A DNA stretch of 64,000 nucleotides from Pediococcus acidilactici DSM 20284 (GCF_000146325.1 NZ_GL397067.1:1820860-1884859), one strand, 5' to 3'. Shown: positions 9,479 to 18,923, counted from the first letter of the stretch. A program made the numbers and translations. Notes: generated from the letters alone by a model not told the origin.

Positions 9479-10417
9479 CTATGGTAAATCATTACCCGCT
9501 GCGTAATAAATGTCGTACCATTCTTGTCCGGTAAGCTCCACGTCGCTACCAGCTGCCGATTCCTTAATCCGTTGCGGATTCATGGTACCTAATAATACTT
9601 GGAATTGAGCGGGATGACGTAAAATCCATGCCGTGGCAATGGCGTTCTTGGTTACCCCATAAATATCCGCAATTTCTTGCATTTTCTTATTCAACTCAGG
9701 GAACTTCGGATTATCAATGAACACCCCGTCGAAGAATCCGTATTGGTAAGGTGACCACGCTTGAATCGTCATGTCATGAATCCGGGAATATTCAAGAATC
9801 TGACCATCGTGGTTGACGCTCCGGTCGTCAGTCATGTTGGTGTGCATGCCAAAGTCAATCATCCCCGTATGCATAATGCCAAATTGGAGCTGGTTAATGA
9901 TTAGCTTTTGTTGCAAATATTTTTGTAATAGTTCTATTTGCATCGGGTTAAAGTTGGACACCCCGAAATGCCGTACTTTTCCCGCCGTTTGTAATTCATC
10001 AAAGGCTTCCGCGATTTCTGCAGGTTCCATTAACGGATCTGGTCGGTGAAGTAAAAATGAATCTAAGTAATCCACTCCCAAGCGCTGTAATTCGCCATCT
10101 ACCGCGGCAATCAAATGTTGCTTGCTAAAGTTGTAACGGTTGCCGTACGGAATGTCCCCATCATTTTCACTGACAATGCCACCCTTGGATTGGATGTATA
10201 GTTCATCGCGACTAGCCTTAGCTAGCTTAAGACCAGCCTTAAACTTTGCACTTGATGCTCCATGCCCGTATAAATCTGCCGAGTCAATATAGTTAATCCC
10301 CGCATCTACAGCCGCATCAATTACTTCCGCAGCCTTTTCGTCGGAGAGCGCATCCATCCGCATGATTCCTAACGCTACGTTGGAAGCGTGCATGCCGCCC
10401 ACGTTAATTTGCTTCAT
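9479..10417 (-). CDS. Aldo/keto reductase (YdhF-like)
   Basis: The protein from ATG 10417 is 312 residues. That ATG is 7 bases behind CTGGAGGT; another ATG two codons upstream lies only one base from the ribosome site and is unlikely. The catalytic set of the AKR fold is visible: NYIDSADLYGHG (Asp and Tyr), YIQSKGG (Lys) and SFLLHRPDP (His). VRHFGVSNF and GTMNPQRI form part of the NADPH pocket. Substrates are carbonyls; the physiological one is unknown. The gene is alone and faces the 8977 gene. Confidence 0.92.
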   Translation of the reverse strand: MKQINVGGMHASNVALGIMRMDALSDEKAAEVIDAAVDAGINYIDSADLYGHGASSAKFKAGLKLAKASRDELYIQSKGGIVSENDGDIPYGNRYNFSKQHLIAAVDGELQRLGVDYLDSFLLHRPDPLMEPAEIAEAFDELQTAGKVRHFGVSNFNPMQIELLQKYLQQKLIINQLQFGIMHTGMIDFGMHTNMTDDRSVNHDGQILEYSRIHDMTIQAWSPYQYGFFDGVFIDNPKFPELNKKMQEIADIYGVTKNAIATAWILRHPAQFQVLLGTMNPQRIKESAAGSDVELTGQEWYDIYYAAGNDLP

Positions 10418-10639
10418 TTCCATACCTCCAGATAAATTCTAAAGTTTCTTAAACAACATCATCATACCACCAATAAAAGCGATTACAATTGTTACAGCTA
10501 GTCAACGAATAAATTTTTTGGGAATGATTCCTTGAAATATCCCCTTAGTTTCGGTAAAGTACGGTTCTTGGCATACTAATTTGAATTTTAACGTTGTATA
10601 ATATAACAATAACGAGAAAAAAGAAATGGGGAATTATTT

Positions 10640-12025
10640 TTGGATAGCGGTCAGATAGTCTCTAACCTGATTGTGATACTTATCACTTTTATATTAGCTT
10701 ACTTCTTCGTTGCCGCCGAATTTGCCCTTGTGCAAACCCGGCCCAGTGCCTTAGAAGAAGCCGAAAAAGAAGCAACTAGCGCACGCAAGCGAAAGAAATA
10801 TCGATTGGCAATGCGGATGGTTAGTCGCCTAAACGAATATCTTTCAACTACTCAGGTTGGTACCTCAATCTGTGGGATCATCCTCGGTTGGATTGGTGAA
10901 TCAACGGTTGAATATTTCGTGGTCGAACTATTTGGGGCTACACACATGGTTAACAGTGCCTCGCTGCACATTGTGGGGGCAGTAATCGGGGTTCTACTAC
11001 TAACTTACTTAGAAGTGGTAATCACCGAAATTGTTCCCAAGAACATCAGTATCGACATTCCGTTGAAGGTTTTGATGTGGGTGGTAACTCCGCTTCACTA
11101 TTTCCACACTGCTTTTTATCCATTCGTGTGGTTACTGAACGCTTCGGCAAACGGAATTGTCCGGTTAATGGGAATGCAGCCTGCCGACGAGAACTCAGAA
11201 ATCTTCTCCCAAGCAGAAATTTTAAACCTTTCTAAAAACGCGGTTAGCGGCGGAGAATTAGACAAAAACGACTACGTTTATATGCAACGGGCCTTTGATT
11301 TTAATGATAAGGTCGCCAAAGACATCATGATCGACCGAACTCAATTAGTAGTTTTAGATGTCGACAGCACGGTAGACGATGCGTTACGCCAATACTTACA
11401 AAGTCGCTTTAGCCGTTTCCCAGTAGTTGCTAATAACGATAAGGATAAGATCCTCGGTTACATCTACAACTACGACATCATTCGGCAAAGCCAAGTGGAC
11501 GGTAATATTAAGGTCAGCAAGTTATTACGTAACATCATTACCGTTCCTGAAACGCTGGCGTTACAAGACGTCCTAGAACAAATGATTAAAAAACAAGTTC
11601 CGATTTCCGTAGTGGTTGACGAATACGGCGGAACAAGTGGAATCATCACCGATAAGGATATCTACGAAGAAGTTTTCGGCAACATCAACGACGAAATTGA
11701 CGACGTTTCGGGAGACTACATTCATAAAGAAGCTGACGGTTACTTCAAGGTTAGCGGAAAAATGACGGTGTACGATTTTGAACGGTACTTTGGCATTGAC
11801 GTGCCCGACTTTGAAGAAGAAGACGTGGTTACCCTTGGTGGTTACGTCATCGATCACAACCCGGAAATCAAAGTACATGAACACGTTCGAATTCAAAACT
11901 ATGATTTCGAAGTGCTTGATAACGAAAACGCCCATATCGACTGGTTCTTGGTCCACAAACTAAAACCTGAAGAGCTCGCCGATGTGCCGCCGGTCGTTCC
12001 GGAAGTAGATCACTTTACCGATTAA
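10640..12025 (+). CDS. CNNM/CorC-type membrane protein with CBS pair (hemolysin-like)
   Basis: The 461-residue protein has an N-terminal CNNM (DUF21) membrane domain (about 1-190, three to four hydrophobic segments; STTQVGTSICGIILGWIGE is diagnostic). A CBS-domain pair follows (about 205-335; MIDRTQLVVLDVDSTVDDAL and VVDEYGGTSGIITDKDI), then a CorC/HlyC C-terminal domain (about 350-440). Relatives move or regulate Mg2+, Co2+ or Na+. The start is TTG 10640 behind a GGGGA stretch; the next methionine would remove the first membrane segment. Single gene, closed by a terminator. Confidence 0.9.
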   Translation: MDSGQIVSNLIVILITFILAYFFVAAEFALVQTRPSALEEAEKEATSARKRKKYRLAMRMVSRLNEYLSTTQVGTSICGIILGWIGESTVEYFVVELFGATHMVNSASLHIVGAVIGVLLLTYLEVVITEIVPKNISIDIPLKVLMWVVTPLHYFHTAFYPFVWLLNASANGIVRLMGMQPADENSEIFSQAEILNLSKNAVSGGELDKNDYVYMQRAFDFNDKVAKDIMIDRTQLVVLDVDSTVDDALRQYLQSRFSRFPVVANNDKDKILGYIYNYDIIRQSQVDGNIKVSKLLRNIITVPETLALQDVLEQMIKKQVPISVVVDEYGGTSGIITDKDIYEEVFGNINDEIDDVSGDYIHKEADGYFKVSGKMTVYDFERYFGIDVPDFEEEDVVTLGGYVIDHNPEIKVHEHVRIQNYDFEVLDNENAHIDWFLVHKLKPEELADVPPVVPEVDHFTD

Positions 12026-12036
12026 GCTAGGTACAC

Positions 12037-12069
12037 AAAAAGCAGGGACTATCTCCCTGCTTTTTATTT
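12037..12069. terminator. Bidirectional terminator
   Basis: A perfect 12-bp stem AAAAAGCAGGGA/TCCCTGCTTTTT (12037-12048 with 12054-12065) with A and T runs lies between the convergent CNNM gene and the ABC permease gene. Confidence 0.9.
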
Positions 12070-12085
12070 TGGCTAAAAATCGCTT

Positions 12086-13696
12086 TTAAGAGAGGTCGCG
12101 CCGATTAAATCCCCAATAACCAATGACCATTAAAAGTAACCCGAGCGCTATCAAAACAAACACATAACTGTAATTAACCTTGTCTAAAGGAACCATCTTG
12201 GTCCATCCTAATCCGGTAAGTTGCTTAGTCCAGGCTGGTAGTTTAAGTAGACCGCCAAGATAACTAGTAAAGAATGCGTACCCCAGATACAACCAGGTAA
12301 TTCCGTTTAACTTCGGCGCAATTCCGTTAAAACAGACTGCCAGGCCAACGGTCAAGATAATTGTGGGAGCAAAGGCAATGAAAGTTTTTACGTATGCTGC
12401 AAAGCCAATGTCACCCTGGGTCAGCACCCAATTTCCCGCAACGTCAACTCCCAACAGTCCTACCGCAAAACCTAGAACACCAATTTCTACTCCGTTGGCC
12501 ACGTACCCAGTCAACAAGCGGTTGCGCGAAACCGCCTTAGCATACACGTTTTCAAGATAACCGCGTTGTTGGTCACCATGGAGTTTATTAACGCTCATCA
12601 CTGCTGGAATCGTTCCTAAAACAGCCATAATCATGCCAATAATTGAAATGAAATTAAGCAAAATTTGGTGATTAGCACTGTGGATTGCCGATTTTTGCAT
12701 AACGAGTTGCATGGTCGGGTTAGATTTTAAAATATCTCCCACCGTATCAAAAATTGAACCGAGCATTCCGCCTAGGATAAATAGTGAAAATAACCAAATC
12801 CAATTACTATGACGTTGTAATTTTTCGATTAACGTAATGGGTCCTTGTAAGGTACGTGCTGCGCGGGCCCGTCCCACAGATCCCTGAAACATGCCCGCGC
12901 CCACGTCTCGGCTTTGGTTAACCGCCAAGACTGCTAAACCAATCAGCATCCCTAAGCTGAACGTTAGAAAAACGGGCGTCCAGTTATTGTCATGAAAAGC
13001 TTCAATTTTTTCAATCCATCCTAAGGGAACCCACCAAGTTTGGGCAGGATTTTTAAGGTCGGTAAACATCCGGGCAACGTACATCACCACCAAAATCATG
13101 TAACTAGCAATCGTCGCCGAACGAGCGTTATCAAAAACTTGAGCCATTAATAAACCAACCATGCCAAACAGTAATCCTCCGGCTGCTAAACTCAAGCCAA
13201 TTAACCACGCTCCATTCGCGTTAACCCCCGCCATAGAACTAAATTGGATTGCTAAACTATATAGCACTCCCGTGACCGCATTGATTATGAATAGTTCCGT
13301 GAGCGCTGCCATAATTATCGACCAGTTACCAACGTCGTGAGCGACCACCAATTCCGTAAGACCTTGATCCTCCTCGCCACGAGTAGCACGAATTGCAAAA
13401 TAAATGTTCATCGCAATCATCGCAATTGCCATAAATACCAACATCTCGGTTGCAAACAGGTCTCCGCTAGTTTTTAACGGGGTATCAAACGTCCCGAAAA
13501 AGGCTTGCATTGCCGGTGTATTGAGGGTTGCTTTGATGGACGAAATTGCTTGGCGAGTTCCGTACAGCGTTTCAAACTTGAACGCCACGCTAGCCATCAG
13601 CCCTGCTAATACTAAGACCCAAACGCCAATGTTTAAACGATCACGACGTAAATTTAACGCAGTCAACAGTCCGTAACCCTTCATTTTATTTTTCAT
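12086..13696 (-). CDS. ABC exporter permease, tetronasin-resistance/ABC-2 type
   Basis: From ATG 13696, which follows AAGGTG at a normal distance, the protein has 536 residues and about twelve hydrophobic segments in two similar halves (the second begins near residue 295, RHSNWIWLFSLFILGG). This architecture is typical of the large permeases paired with one ATPase in polyketide or antimicrobial export. Its 5' end overlaps the ATPase gene by 11 bases, so the two are translationally coupled. The exported compound is unknown. No regulator gene adjoins. Confidence 0.88.
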   Translation of the reverse strand: MKNKMKGYGLLTALNLRRDRLNIGVWVLVLAGLMASVAFKFETLYGTRQAISSIKATLNTPAMQAFFGTFDTPLKTSGDLFATEMLVFMAIAMIAMNIYFAIRATRGEEDQGLTELVVAHDVGNWSIIMAALTELFIINAVTGVLYSLAIQFSSMAGVNANGAWLIGLSLAAGGLLFGMVGLLMAQVFDNARSATIASYMILVVMYVARMFTDLKNPAQTWWVPLGWIEKIEAFHDNNWTPVFLTFSLGMLIGLAVLAVNQSRDVGAGMFQGSVGRARAARTLQGPITLIEKLQRHSNWIWLFSLFILGGMLGSIFDTVGDILKSNPTMQLVMQKSAIHSANHQILLNFISIIGMIMAVLGTIPAVMSVNKLHGDQQRGYLENVYAKAVSRNRLLTGYVANGVEIGVLGFAVGLLGVDVAGNWVLTQGDIGFAAYVKTFIAFAPTIILTVGLAVCFNGIAPKLNGITWLYLGYAFFTSYLGGLLKLPAWTKQLTGLGWTKMVPLDKVNYSYVFVLIALGLLLMVIGYWGFNRRDLS

Positions 13697-14621
13697 GATC
13701 AATCACCTTACGTTGGTTTGCGTCCTGTTTGTAGTATCTGAGAAATAGATCTTCTAAAGTTGGCGGAGTGCTTTGGATCGCTAAAATATTTTTCACCGTC
13801 AAAATTCTCATCACTTTGCTAATCGCGTCCGTATCGACAGAAAAACTAATTTTTTTCGGGTTCCGTTGATCAACCTCAAATGCGTGCACCCCAGGTATAT
13901 TTTTAACCGTTTCAGCAGCGTCTTTAGTAGCCACGGTAATTTGTGTGCGGGTTAAGTGCCGCATTTCATCTAACGTTCCCTGCTCAATAATGATCCCTTC
14001 ACGAATAATGGCAATTCGATCGCACATCCGCTCCACTTCAGATAATATGTGGCTAGACAATAGAATCGCCTTTCCTTCGTTCTTAAGTTTTAACACTTCC
14101 TCCTGAAAAACCTCTTCCATCAGGGGATCTAGCCCCGAAGTGGGTTCATCAAAAATGTAACACTCCGCATTTTGGGAAAAAGCCGCGATTAACGCCACTT
14201 TTTGCCGATTTCCTTTTGAATAAGTTCGCGCCTTTTTCTTCGGGTCCAAATCAAAGCGTTCAATTAATTCATCAGTCCGCTTAGAATGCTTTTCTCCGTT
14301 CATTTTCAGGAATAAGTCAATAATTTCGCCACCAGTCAGATTAGGCCACAAATATACATCGCCTGGTACGTAAGCAAGCCTGCGATGAATTGCCACCCGA
14401 TTTTGCCAAACATCTTGATCAAACATGGTGGCTTTTCCTGCACTTGCTTTAATAATCCCCAAAATCACCCGAATTGTCGTCGTTTTTCCCGCACCATTGG
14501 GCCCAATAAATCCGAAAACTTCACCACGGTTTACTTGAAAAGTAACGTTTCGCAATGCCTGAACTTTACCAAAGTTCTTTTGGATTTGTTGCACATCTAA
14601 TACCTTTTTTGCATTCATCAT
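13686..14621 (-). CDS. ABC transporter ATP-binding protein (drug/lipid exporter type)
   Basis: The 311-residue ATPase shows Walker A GPNGAGKTT at about 40-48, the signature YSKGNRQKVAL near 139, Walker B CYIFDEPTSGLDP near 159-171 and a switch histidine in LLSSHILSEVERM. The 80-residue C-terminal extension (ITVATKDAAETVKN...) is common in exporters of the BcrA/CcmA type. GGGAGG precedes a double ATG. It is the first gene of a two-gene unit with the permease. Confidence 0.93.
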   Translation of the reverse strand: MMNAKKVLDVQQIQKNFGKVQALRNVTFQVNRGEVFGFIGPNGAGKTTTIRVILGIIKASAGKATMFDQDVWQNRVAIHRRLAYVPGDVYLWPNLTGGEIIDLFLKMNGEKHSKRTDELIERFDLDPKKKARTYSKGNRQKVALIAAFSQNAECYIFDEPTSGLDPLMEEVFQEEVLKLKNEGKAILLSSHILSEVERMCDRIAIIREGIIIEQGTLDEMRHLTRTQITVATKDAAETVKNIPGVHAFEVDQRNPKKISFSVDTDAISKVMRILTVKNILAIQSTPPTLEDLFLRYYKQDANQRKVIDHEK

Positions 14622-14740
14622 CAGCGCCTCCCTGCTAGGACCTCTTTAATTCCAACACAGAATACGCTCTGCGGGTATATAAGTCAACGTAAATATATGG
14701 GGATTTTTCCTTTGAAGATCCCTTATTTTCGGGGTTCTTT

Positions 14741-14989
14741 GTTGCCTAGTCAAAACGTGCTATCAGGACCAGCTTCTTCCGGTTAACCAAATCAAGGGAA
14801 CCAATCGCAAAGCTCGCAATTAATTCCCTTGATTCCGTTAAACCTCGAGGGTTCTCTGCTGCCTAGTCAAAACGAGTTCCAGCCCTAACTTCTTCCGGTT
14901 AACCAAATCTAAAGACCAATCGCCCAACCCGCGATTAGTCTTTAGATTTCGTTAATCCTCGGAAGCTACCCAGTCCTGAGAGCACTCTA
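14741..14989 (-). repeat. Family A 3'-element, two hairpin units
   Basis: It lies directly 3' of the HAD phosphatase gene, whose TAG stop (14989-14987) is the element's first triplet. The two units have outer stem arms CTAAAGAC/GTCTTTAG and AAGGGAA/TTCCCTT around the shared core ATYGC/GCGAT. Each is followed by GGTTAACCGGAAGAAG and a CGTTTTGACTAG-like block. Bases 14622-14740 upstream of the ABC pair show no gene. Confidence 0.85.
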
Positions 14990-15802
14990 ATTAAAATACC
15001 TCTCCAAAAATTTTCCAATTCCATTTTCCAAATTACTTTCCGTCACCGCATCCGCTTCCTTTTTTAGCAGTTCCGGGCTATTCCCCATTGCTACCCCGGT
15101 TCCTACCGCGCGAATCATTTCCAAATCATTCATATCGTTACCGAATGCCAACGTTCTTTCCACCGGGATTTGATACTTATCCATAATCGCGCGAACCGCC
15201 GTAGCCTTTGAAATTCTTCTTGGAATCAATTCCAGATTGTTTGGCGACGATGACGATACCGCTAGTAATTTCGTTGCCATCAAGCGTTCCTTCGCCTCTT
15301 GCAAACGTGCGGAGGGCTCATCATCAATTGTGATCCCATTAATAATTTGGCTGCTCAATTGCTGGAGATGGTCCAAATCTTGAATCTTTTCAAATCCCCG
15401 ATTTCCCATTTTATCCGCCATCACGCGAACCCGCGCTAAGCGACTTAGGCGCCACGGCTTTTTGTTAGTATAGTAGGTCATCTCGGTGGTGAAAAAGTTC
15501 GTTGAAAGTCCTAAGTCCATCGTAATTTGGTAAATTTCCTTCAACGCGTTCCATCCTAGATGCTCCTGATGAATATGGTTTCCTTTTTGGTATACCGATC
15601 CGTTTGACGCAATGATTTCAACATCATCGTTGATTTTTTTCTGAATTAACTTCGCTAGTGACAGCATCCGCCCCGTGGCAATGTAAAAAATTACGCCCTC
15701 TCGTTGAAGTCGTTCAATTACCTGTTTGGTTGCTGGTAAAACATTTTGGTGATTATCAATTAACGTTCCGTCAATGTCCATGAATACTAAATGTGGTTTC
15801 AC
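14987..15802 (-). CDS. Cof-type HAD-family phosphatase
   Basis: The protein is about 271 residues from GTG 15802, which lies 8 bases behind AAGGGG; an in-frame GTG three codons upstream overlaps that site. HAD motif I is VFMDIDGTLID, motif II is in FYIATGR, and motif III/IV is in LAFGNDMNDLEMI preceded by the ISKATAV lysine. The large cap between motifs II and III places it in the Cof/IIB subfamily, which dephosphorylates sugar phosphates or flavin precursors. The substrate is unknown. Its stop codon belongs to a family A element. Confidence 0.9.
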   Translation of the reverse strand: MKPHLVFMDIDGTLIDNHQNVLPATKQVIERLQREGVIFYIATGRMLSLAKLIQKKINDDVEIIASNGSVYQKGNHIHQEHLGWNALKEIYQITMDLGLSTNFFTTEMTYYTNKKPWRLSRLARVRVMADKMGNRGFEKIQDLDHLQQLSSQIINGITIDDEPSARLQEAKERLMATKLLAVSSSSPNNLELIPRRISKATAVRAIMDKYQIPVERTLAFGNDMNDLEMIRAVGTGVAMGNSPELLKKEADAVTESNLENGIGKFLERYFN

Positions 15803-15965
15803 TACCTTCACCCCTTACATTACTGCCTATTATTGTACTACATTCTGGTAGCGTTTCCATCTTTCTCGGCAGTTTAAGTGAGTTTGTTATTAACCCGTGG
15901 TATCATTTTATTTAAGAGGAGCGTAAAATTAACTGTAACAGCAAATATAGTAAGGAGTTCTAACC

Positions 15966-16439
15966 ATGAAAAATGAAATTCACCTTTTGTACATCTCGAT
16001 TGCGGGTAATACGCAATCTTTCGTCGACGATTTAAGTGACTACGCCGAAAAAATGCACCAACAAGACCCGAAAAATCCGTTAATTTTCGCCAAGGAAATC
16101 ACGGACGAAACGGAATTTGCTGATGAAGAGATTCCTTATTTTGCCTTCGTTCCCACCTACTTGGACGGCGGGAACGGCATTGACAACGGTGTTAAGGAAC
16201 TAATGACTAACGTGTTGGGTGAATACATTGCCTACCACCACAACCGCGAATTATGCCTCGGCGTGGTGGGGAGCGGCAACCGCAACTTTAACGAACAGTA
16301 TTGTCTAACTGCGCGCCGCTACGCTCGGGATTATGGTTTTGAAATGATCGACGATTATGAACTCCGCGGAACTACCAAAGACTGTGAACGTATTTACGCT
16401 AACATGGCAGAACGTGTCGAAGAAGAAATTAACGTATAA
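15966..16439 (+). CDS. nrdI: NrdI-like flavodoxin protein
   Basis: The 157-residue flavodoxin-fold protein has the FMN phosphate loop SIAGNTQSFV at about 11-20, YLDGGNGIDNGV in the 60s region and VVGSGNRNFNEQYC, matching NrdI. NrdI supplies an oxidant to assemble the manganese cofactor of class Ib ribonucleotide reductase. AAGGAG lies upstream of the ATG. Unusually, nrdE, nrdF and nrdH are not adjacent; the gene is followed after 14 bases by a tyrosine phosphatase gene, so the two are probably cotranscribed. Confidence 0.85.
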   Translation: MKNEIHLLYISIAGNTQSFVDDLSDYAEKMHQQDPKNPLIFAKEITDETEFADEEIPYFAFVPTYLDGGNGIDNGVKELMTNVLGEYIAYHHNRELCLGVVGSGNRNFNEQYCLTARRYARDYGFEMIDDYELRGTTKDCERIYANMAERVEEEINV

Positions 16440-16453
16440 AGAGAGGAATTAAG

Positions 16454-17245
16454 ATGGAACGTGCAAGACTCTTACCAATCGCAACTGGATTAAACTTCCG
16501 CGAACTTGGCGGCTATAAAACCCTTGATGGCAAAACGATTAAGTGGAATAAAATCGTTCGTTCGGGACGTCTATCCGGTTTATCCCAAACGGACCTAGAT
16601 TTTTTAGCTAACTACCCCATCAAATACGACGTGGACTTCCGTTCCCCGGAAGAAAAAAGTCAGGCACCTGACCAAGTCCCTGCTGGTGCAAAATACACTT
16701 TTGATCCGGTATTCCCGGTCGACGAAACCCAAAGTACTAAGCAAACTAGTGATCTACAACGTAAAATGAATTACGATCCCACCAGCGGACTAGTTGAAAT
16801 GCGCCGAGTTTATCGTGACGTGATCAACCAATCCCACGCACAAAAGGCGTACCGGAAATTTTTTGATGTTTTACTAGCTAATAGCGACGAAGACTCCGCT
16901 TTACTTTTCCATTGTACGGCAGGAAAAGACCGGACCGGTATGGGCGCCATTTTCTTTCTTTCCGCTCTGAATGTTGACGAAGATACGATCCGGGCCGATT
17001 ATTTACTTACTAATCGAGCAATTAAGCCGCGGATCGACAACCTAGTAATGGACTTGAAGTTACAAAATAAAAATTCGGCCTTCATTCAAAGTGCCAAGGC
17101 GCTCCAATCTGTGAACATCTCGTACTATAATTCCGCAATGGAAGCTATTAAGAAACTTTCTGGTTCCACCCAGAATTACCTTAAAGAATACCTTCATTTA
17201 ACGGATCACGACTTAGCGGACCTTAGAAAAATTTATTTAGAGTAA
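16454..17245 (+). CDS. Tyrosine-protein phosphatase, lipid/dual-specificity type (paralog 1)
   Basis: The 263-residue protein has the CX5R active site HCTAGKDRTG with C154 and R160, an upstream DFRSPEE (general-acid/structural region of this branch) and the N-terminal block NFRELGGYKT. It belongs to the Y_phosphatase3 group, which includes bacterial enzymes acting on phosphotyrosine or phosphoinositides. AGAGGAA precedes the ATG, 14 bases after nrdI. A close paralog follows 283 bases downstream, so a tandem duplication is likely. The physiological substrate is unknown. Confidence 0.9.
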   Translation: MERARLLPIATGLNFRELGGYKTLDGKTIKWNKIVRSGRLSGLSQTDLDFLANYPIKYDVDFRSPEEKSQAPDQVPAGAKYTFDPVFPVDETQSTKQTSDLQRKMNYDPTSGLVEMRRVYRDVINQSHAQKAYRKFFDVLLANSDEDSALLFHCTAGKDRTGMGAIFFLSALNVDEDTIRADYLLTNRAIKPRIDNLVMDLKLQNKNSAFIQSAKALQSVNISYYNSAMEAIKKLSGSTQNYLKEYLHLTDHDLADLRKIYLE

Positions 17246-17326
17246 TTAACAAATCTTAATAAACTTTGATATTTTTAAAAGACTAAGTTAACAAAAAATT
17301 CACATTTACCATTTATGATATAGAAC

Positions 17327-17404
17327 GTGGATGAGGAGGTAGGAATTACCATTTCTCATCCGAAAATTTATTCTGATTACTCCTCCAAAAAGTACAGAAT
17401 GTAG
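17327..17404 (+). CDS. Possible micro-protein (17 aa from ATT 17351, or 25 aa from GTG 17327)
   Basis: A full AGGAGG (17334-17339) stands 11 bases before ATT 17351, which opens a 17-codon frame rich in Ser, Tyr and Lys (ISHPKIYSDYSSKKYRM) and ends in TAG 17402-17404. The same frame reaches back to GTG 17327, which has no ribosome site. Initiation at ATT is rare, so this may instead be an untranslated RNA whose AGGAGG is held in a GGATGAG/CTCATCC stem. A terminator follows at 17425. I do not recognise the peptide. Confidence 0.25.
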   Translation: MDEEVGITISHPKIYSDYSSKKYRM

Positions 17405-17424
17405 TTTTCAATAACCTACTCCCC

Positions 17425-17454
17425 AAAGGGCGCCCTAAACGGCGTCCTTTTTTT
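17425..17454 (+). terminator. Terminator between the two tyrosine phosphatase genes
   Basis: A stem AAAGGGCGCC/GGCGTCCTTT (17425-17434 with 17441-17450) is followed by a T run. It ends transcription from the first phosphatase gene, or of the small RNA proposed at 17327-17454. Confidence 0.88.
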
Positions 17455-17528
17455 GTTGATCCGGTAAATGTTTTCTGCTAGCTGCGTTATAATAGGCTTA
17501 AAACCACAGTTAGGAGTGCCCTCGAATT

Positions 17529-18308
17529 ATGGAGCCTGAACGAATTTTAGACCTTCCCCACGCCGTGAATCTGCGAGAGCTCGGCGGTTACCAAAACATT
17601 AATAATCAAACTATCAAATGGCGAAAACTTTTGCGCTCTGGGGAGTTATCCCGCCTCAACGAGCACGATGGCGCTGTTTTAGCAGATTACGGGTTAAAGT
17701 ATGATATTGACTTACGCTCGCCGTCCGAAGTGACCTGGAGCCCAGACCGCGTTCCTACAGACATCATCGTCCGTTCATACCCGGTTTATCCGATTCATGA
17801 TGGTGAAACCTCGGATATCCCAGTTAACCAGCATTTGCAATACCAATCCCACGTAGAAGCCATGTACGATCCCTACTTGGTAATGGTACTTAACGAACAC
17901 GCACGTCTAGCGTTCCGCCAAATGTTTATTGATTTATTAGCTAACGACCAAGAAAACGAGTCCCTTCTATTTCACTGTGCAGCTGGCAAAGACCGCACTG
18001 GGGTGGCAGGAATGCTAATTATGGCCGCACTTCAAGTGCCTTATAGTACCATCCGGGAAGATTATTTATTGACTAACTTAGTCTATAGCCGGCGCGATCC
18101 TGACGAATTGCGCAAACAAATTGCCAACCGGCATGCTAACCAACTAATCCAAAAGATGAACAGCGTCTTTTCCGTTGCCGCCTCTAGTTTGGACCGGACC
18201 CACCAGTTAATTATTGACCGATTTGGCAACTGGGACCACTACTTTAAGGAAGCCTTAGAGTTGAGTGAAACCGACTTACAGGATCTTCGACGGCTTTATC
18301 TCGAGTAA
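17529..18308 (+). CDS. Tyrosine-protein phosphatase (paralog 2)
   Basis: The 259-residue protein shares layout and many blocks with the gene at 16454: NLRELGGYQN, IKWRKLLRSGELS, DIDLRSPSEV and the active site HCAAGKDRTG with C150 and R156. The central segment (residues 90-130) has diverged most. Both keep all catalytic residues, so both should be active. A terminator separates them, so the second gene probably has its own promoter. I infer separate substrates or timing; neither is shown. Confidence 0.9.
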   Translation: MEPERILDLPHAVNLRELGGYQNINNQTIKWRKLLRSGELSRLNEHDGAVLADYGLKYDIDLRSPSEVTWSPDRVPTDIIVRSYPVYPIHDGETSDIPVNQHLQYQSHVEAMYDPYLVMVLNEHARLAFRQMFIDLLANDQENESLLFHCAAGKDRTGVAGMLIMAALQVPYSTIREDYLLTNLVYSRRDPDELRKQIANRHANQLIQKMNSVFSVAASSLDRTHQLIIDRFGNWDHYFKEALELSETDLQDLRRLYLE

Positions 18309-18387
18309 ACTAATTCAGTTGCGGAAACGTTTCCAAGATGGTAGGATATGGGCAACAACGATAAGATAACGGGAAGGACCTGATACA

Positions 18388-18849
18388 ATGGCAACACCAG
18401 TTGAAGCAATTTGGCAAGCATTTACCGAACAAAGCGGCGTTAAGGGGGATCGTTTTAAAACACGATGGTTTGGCCCCCAAGACCAGCCCGCAGAGATCGA
18501 CCGCCTAAATAATTTGATTCTCAAAGGGCAAAAACGCGCAACCACTAAACCGTTAGCTTATTATTCCGCTGAACAGGAAGCCATTCCTCAAGCCGGAGAC
18601 TATTTCGTACTGCTAGACGGTCAGATGAAACCCGTCGCGGTAATTAAGACCGTGGTTTCGGAATTGATTCCCTTCTTACGGGTTTCTGCTGAACACGCTT
18701 ATAACGAAGGCGAAGGAGATCGCAGCCTCGAAGACTGGCGCGAGCGTAGTTTGCACAAATTTGAAAGATTAATGGCTAATTACGATAATCAATTTTCAAC
18801 CGACGATCCGGTTGTAACCGAATTGTTCGAAGTGGTTTATCGTCGTTAA
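18388..18849 (+). CDS. ASCH domain protein (YhfF-like)
   Basis: The 153-residue protein matches the YhfF branch of ASCH (PUA-like) proteins: WFGPQDQPAEIDRLNNLIL, GQKRATTK and GDYFVLLDGQMKPVAVIKTV, ending in the acidic-aromatic block EHAYNEGEGDRSLEDWR. ASCH folds bind RNA or nucleosides; some members hydrolyse N4-acetylcytidine, but that activity is not established for this branch. The gene stands alone between the phosphatase and the convergent YihY gene. Confidence 0.87.
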   Translation: MATPVEAIWQAFTEQSGVKGDRFKTRWFGPQDQPAEIDRLNNLILKGQKRATTKPLAYYSAEQEAIPQAGDYFVLLDGQMKPVAVIKTVVSELIPFLRVSAEHAYNEGEGDRSLEDWRERSLHKFERLMANYDNQFSTDDPVVTELFEVVYRR

Positions 18850-18858
18850 AGCATAGTT

Positions 18859-18923
18859 AAAAACAGTGTGGCAAGGGACAACTTTTACTCAAGTTGTTAA
18901 CCTACTTTTCCACACTGTTTTTT
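18859..18923. terminator. Two-hairpin bidirectional terminator
   Basis: An outer stem AAACAGTGTGG/CCACACTGTTT (18861-18871 with 18910-18920) encloses a second stem CAACTT/AAGTTG. T runs lie on both sides. It separates the convergent ASCH and YihY genes. The GTGTGG start recalls family B repeats, but the rest differs. Confidence 0.85.

Noticed and set aside
17288-17319. Promoter TTAACA/TATGAT for the small RNA at 17327
   Set aside because: Spacing is 20 bases, too long for a confident call.
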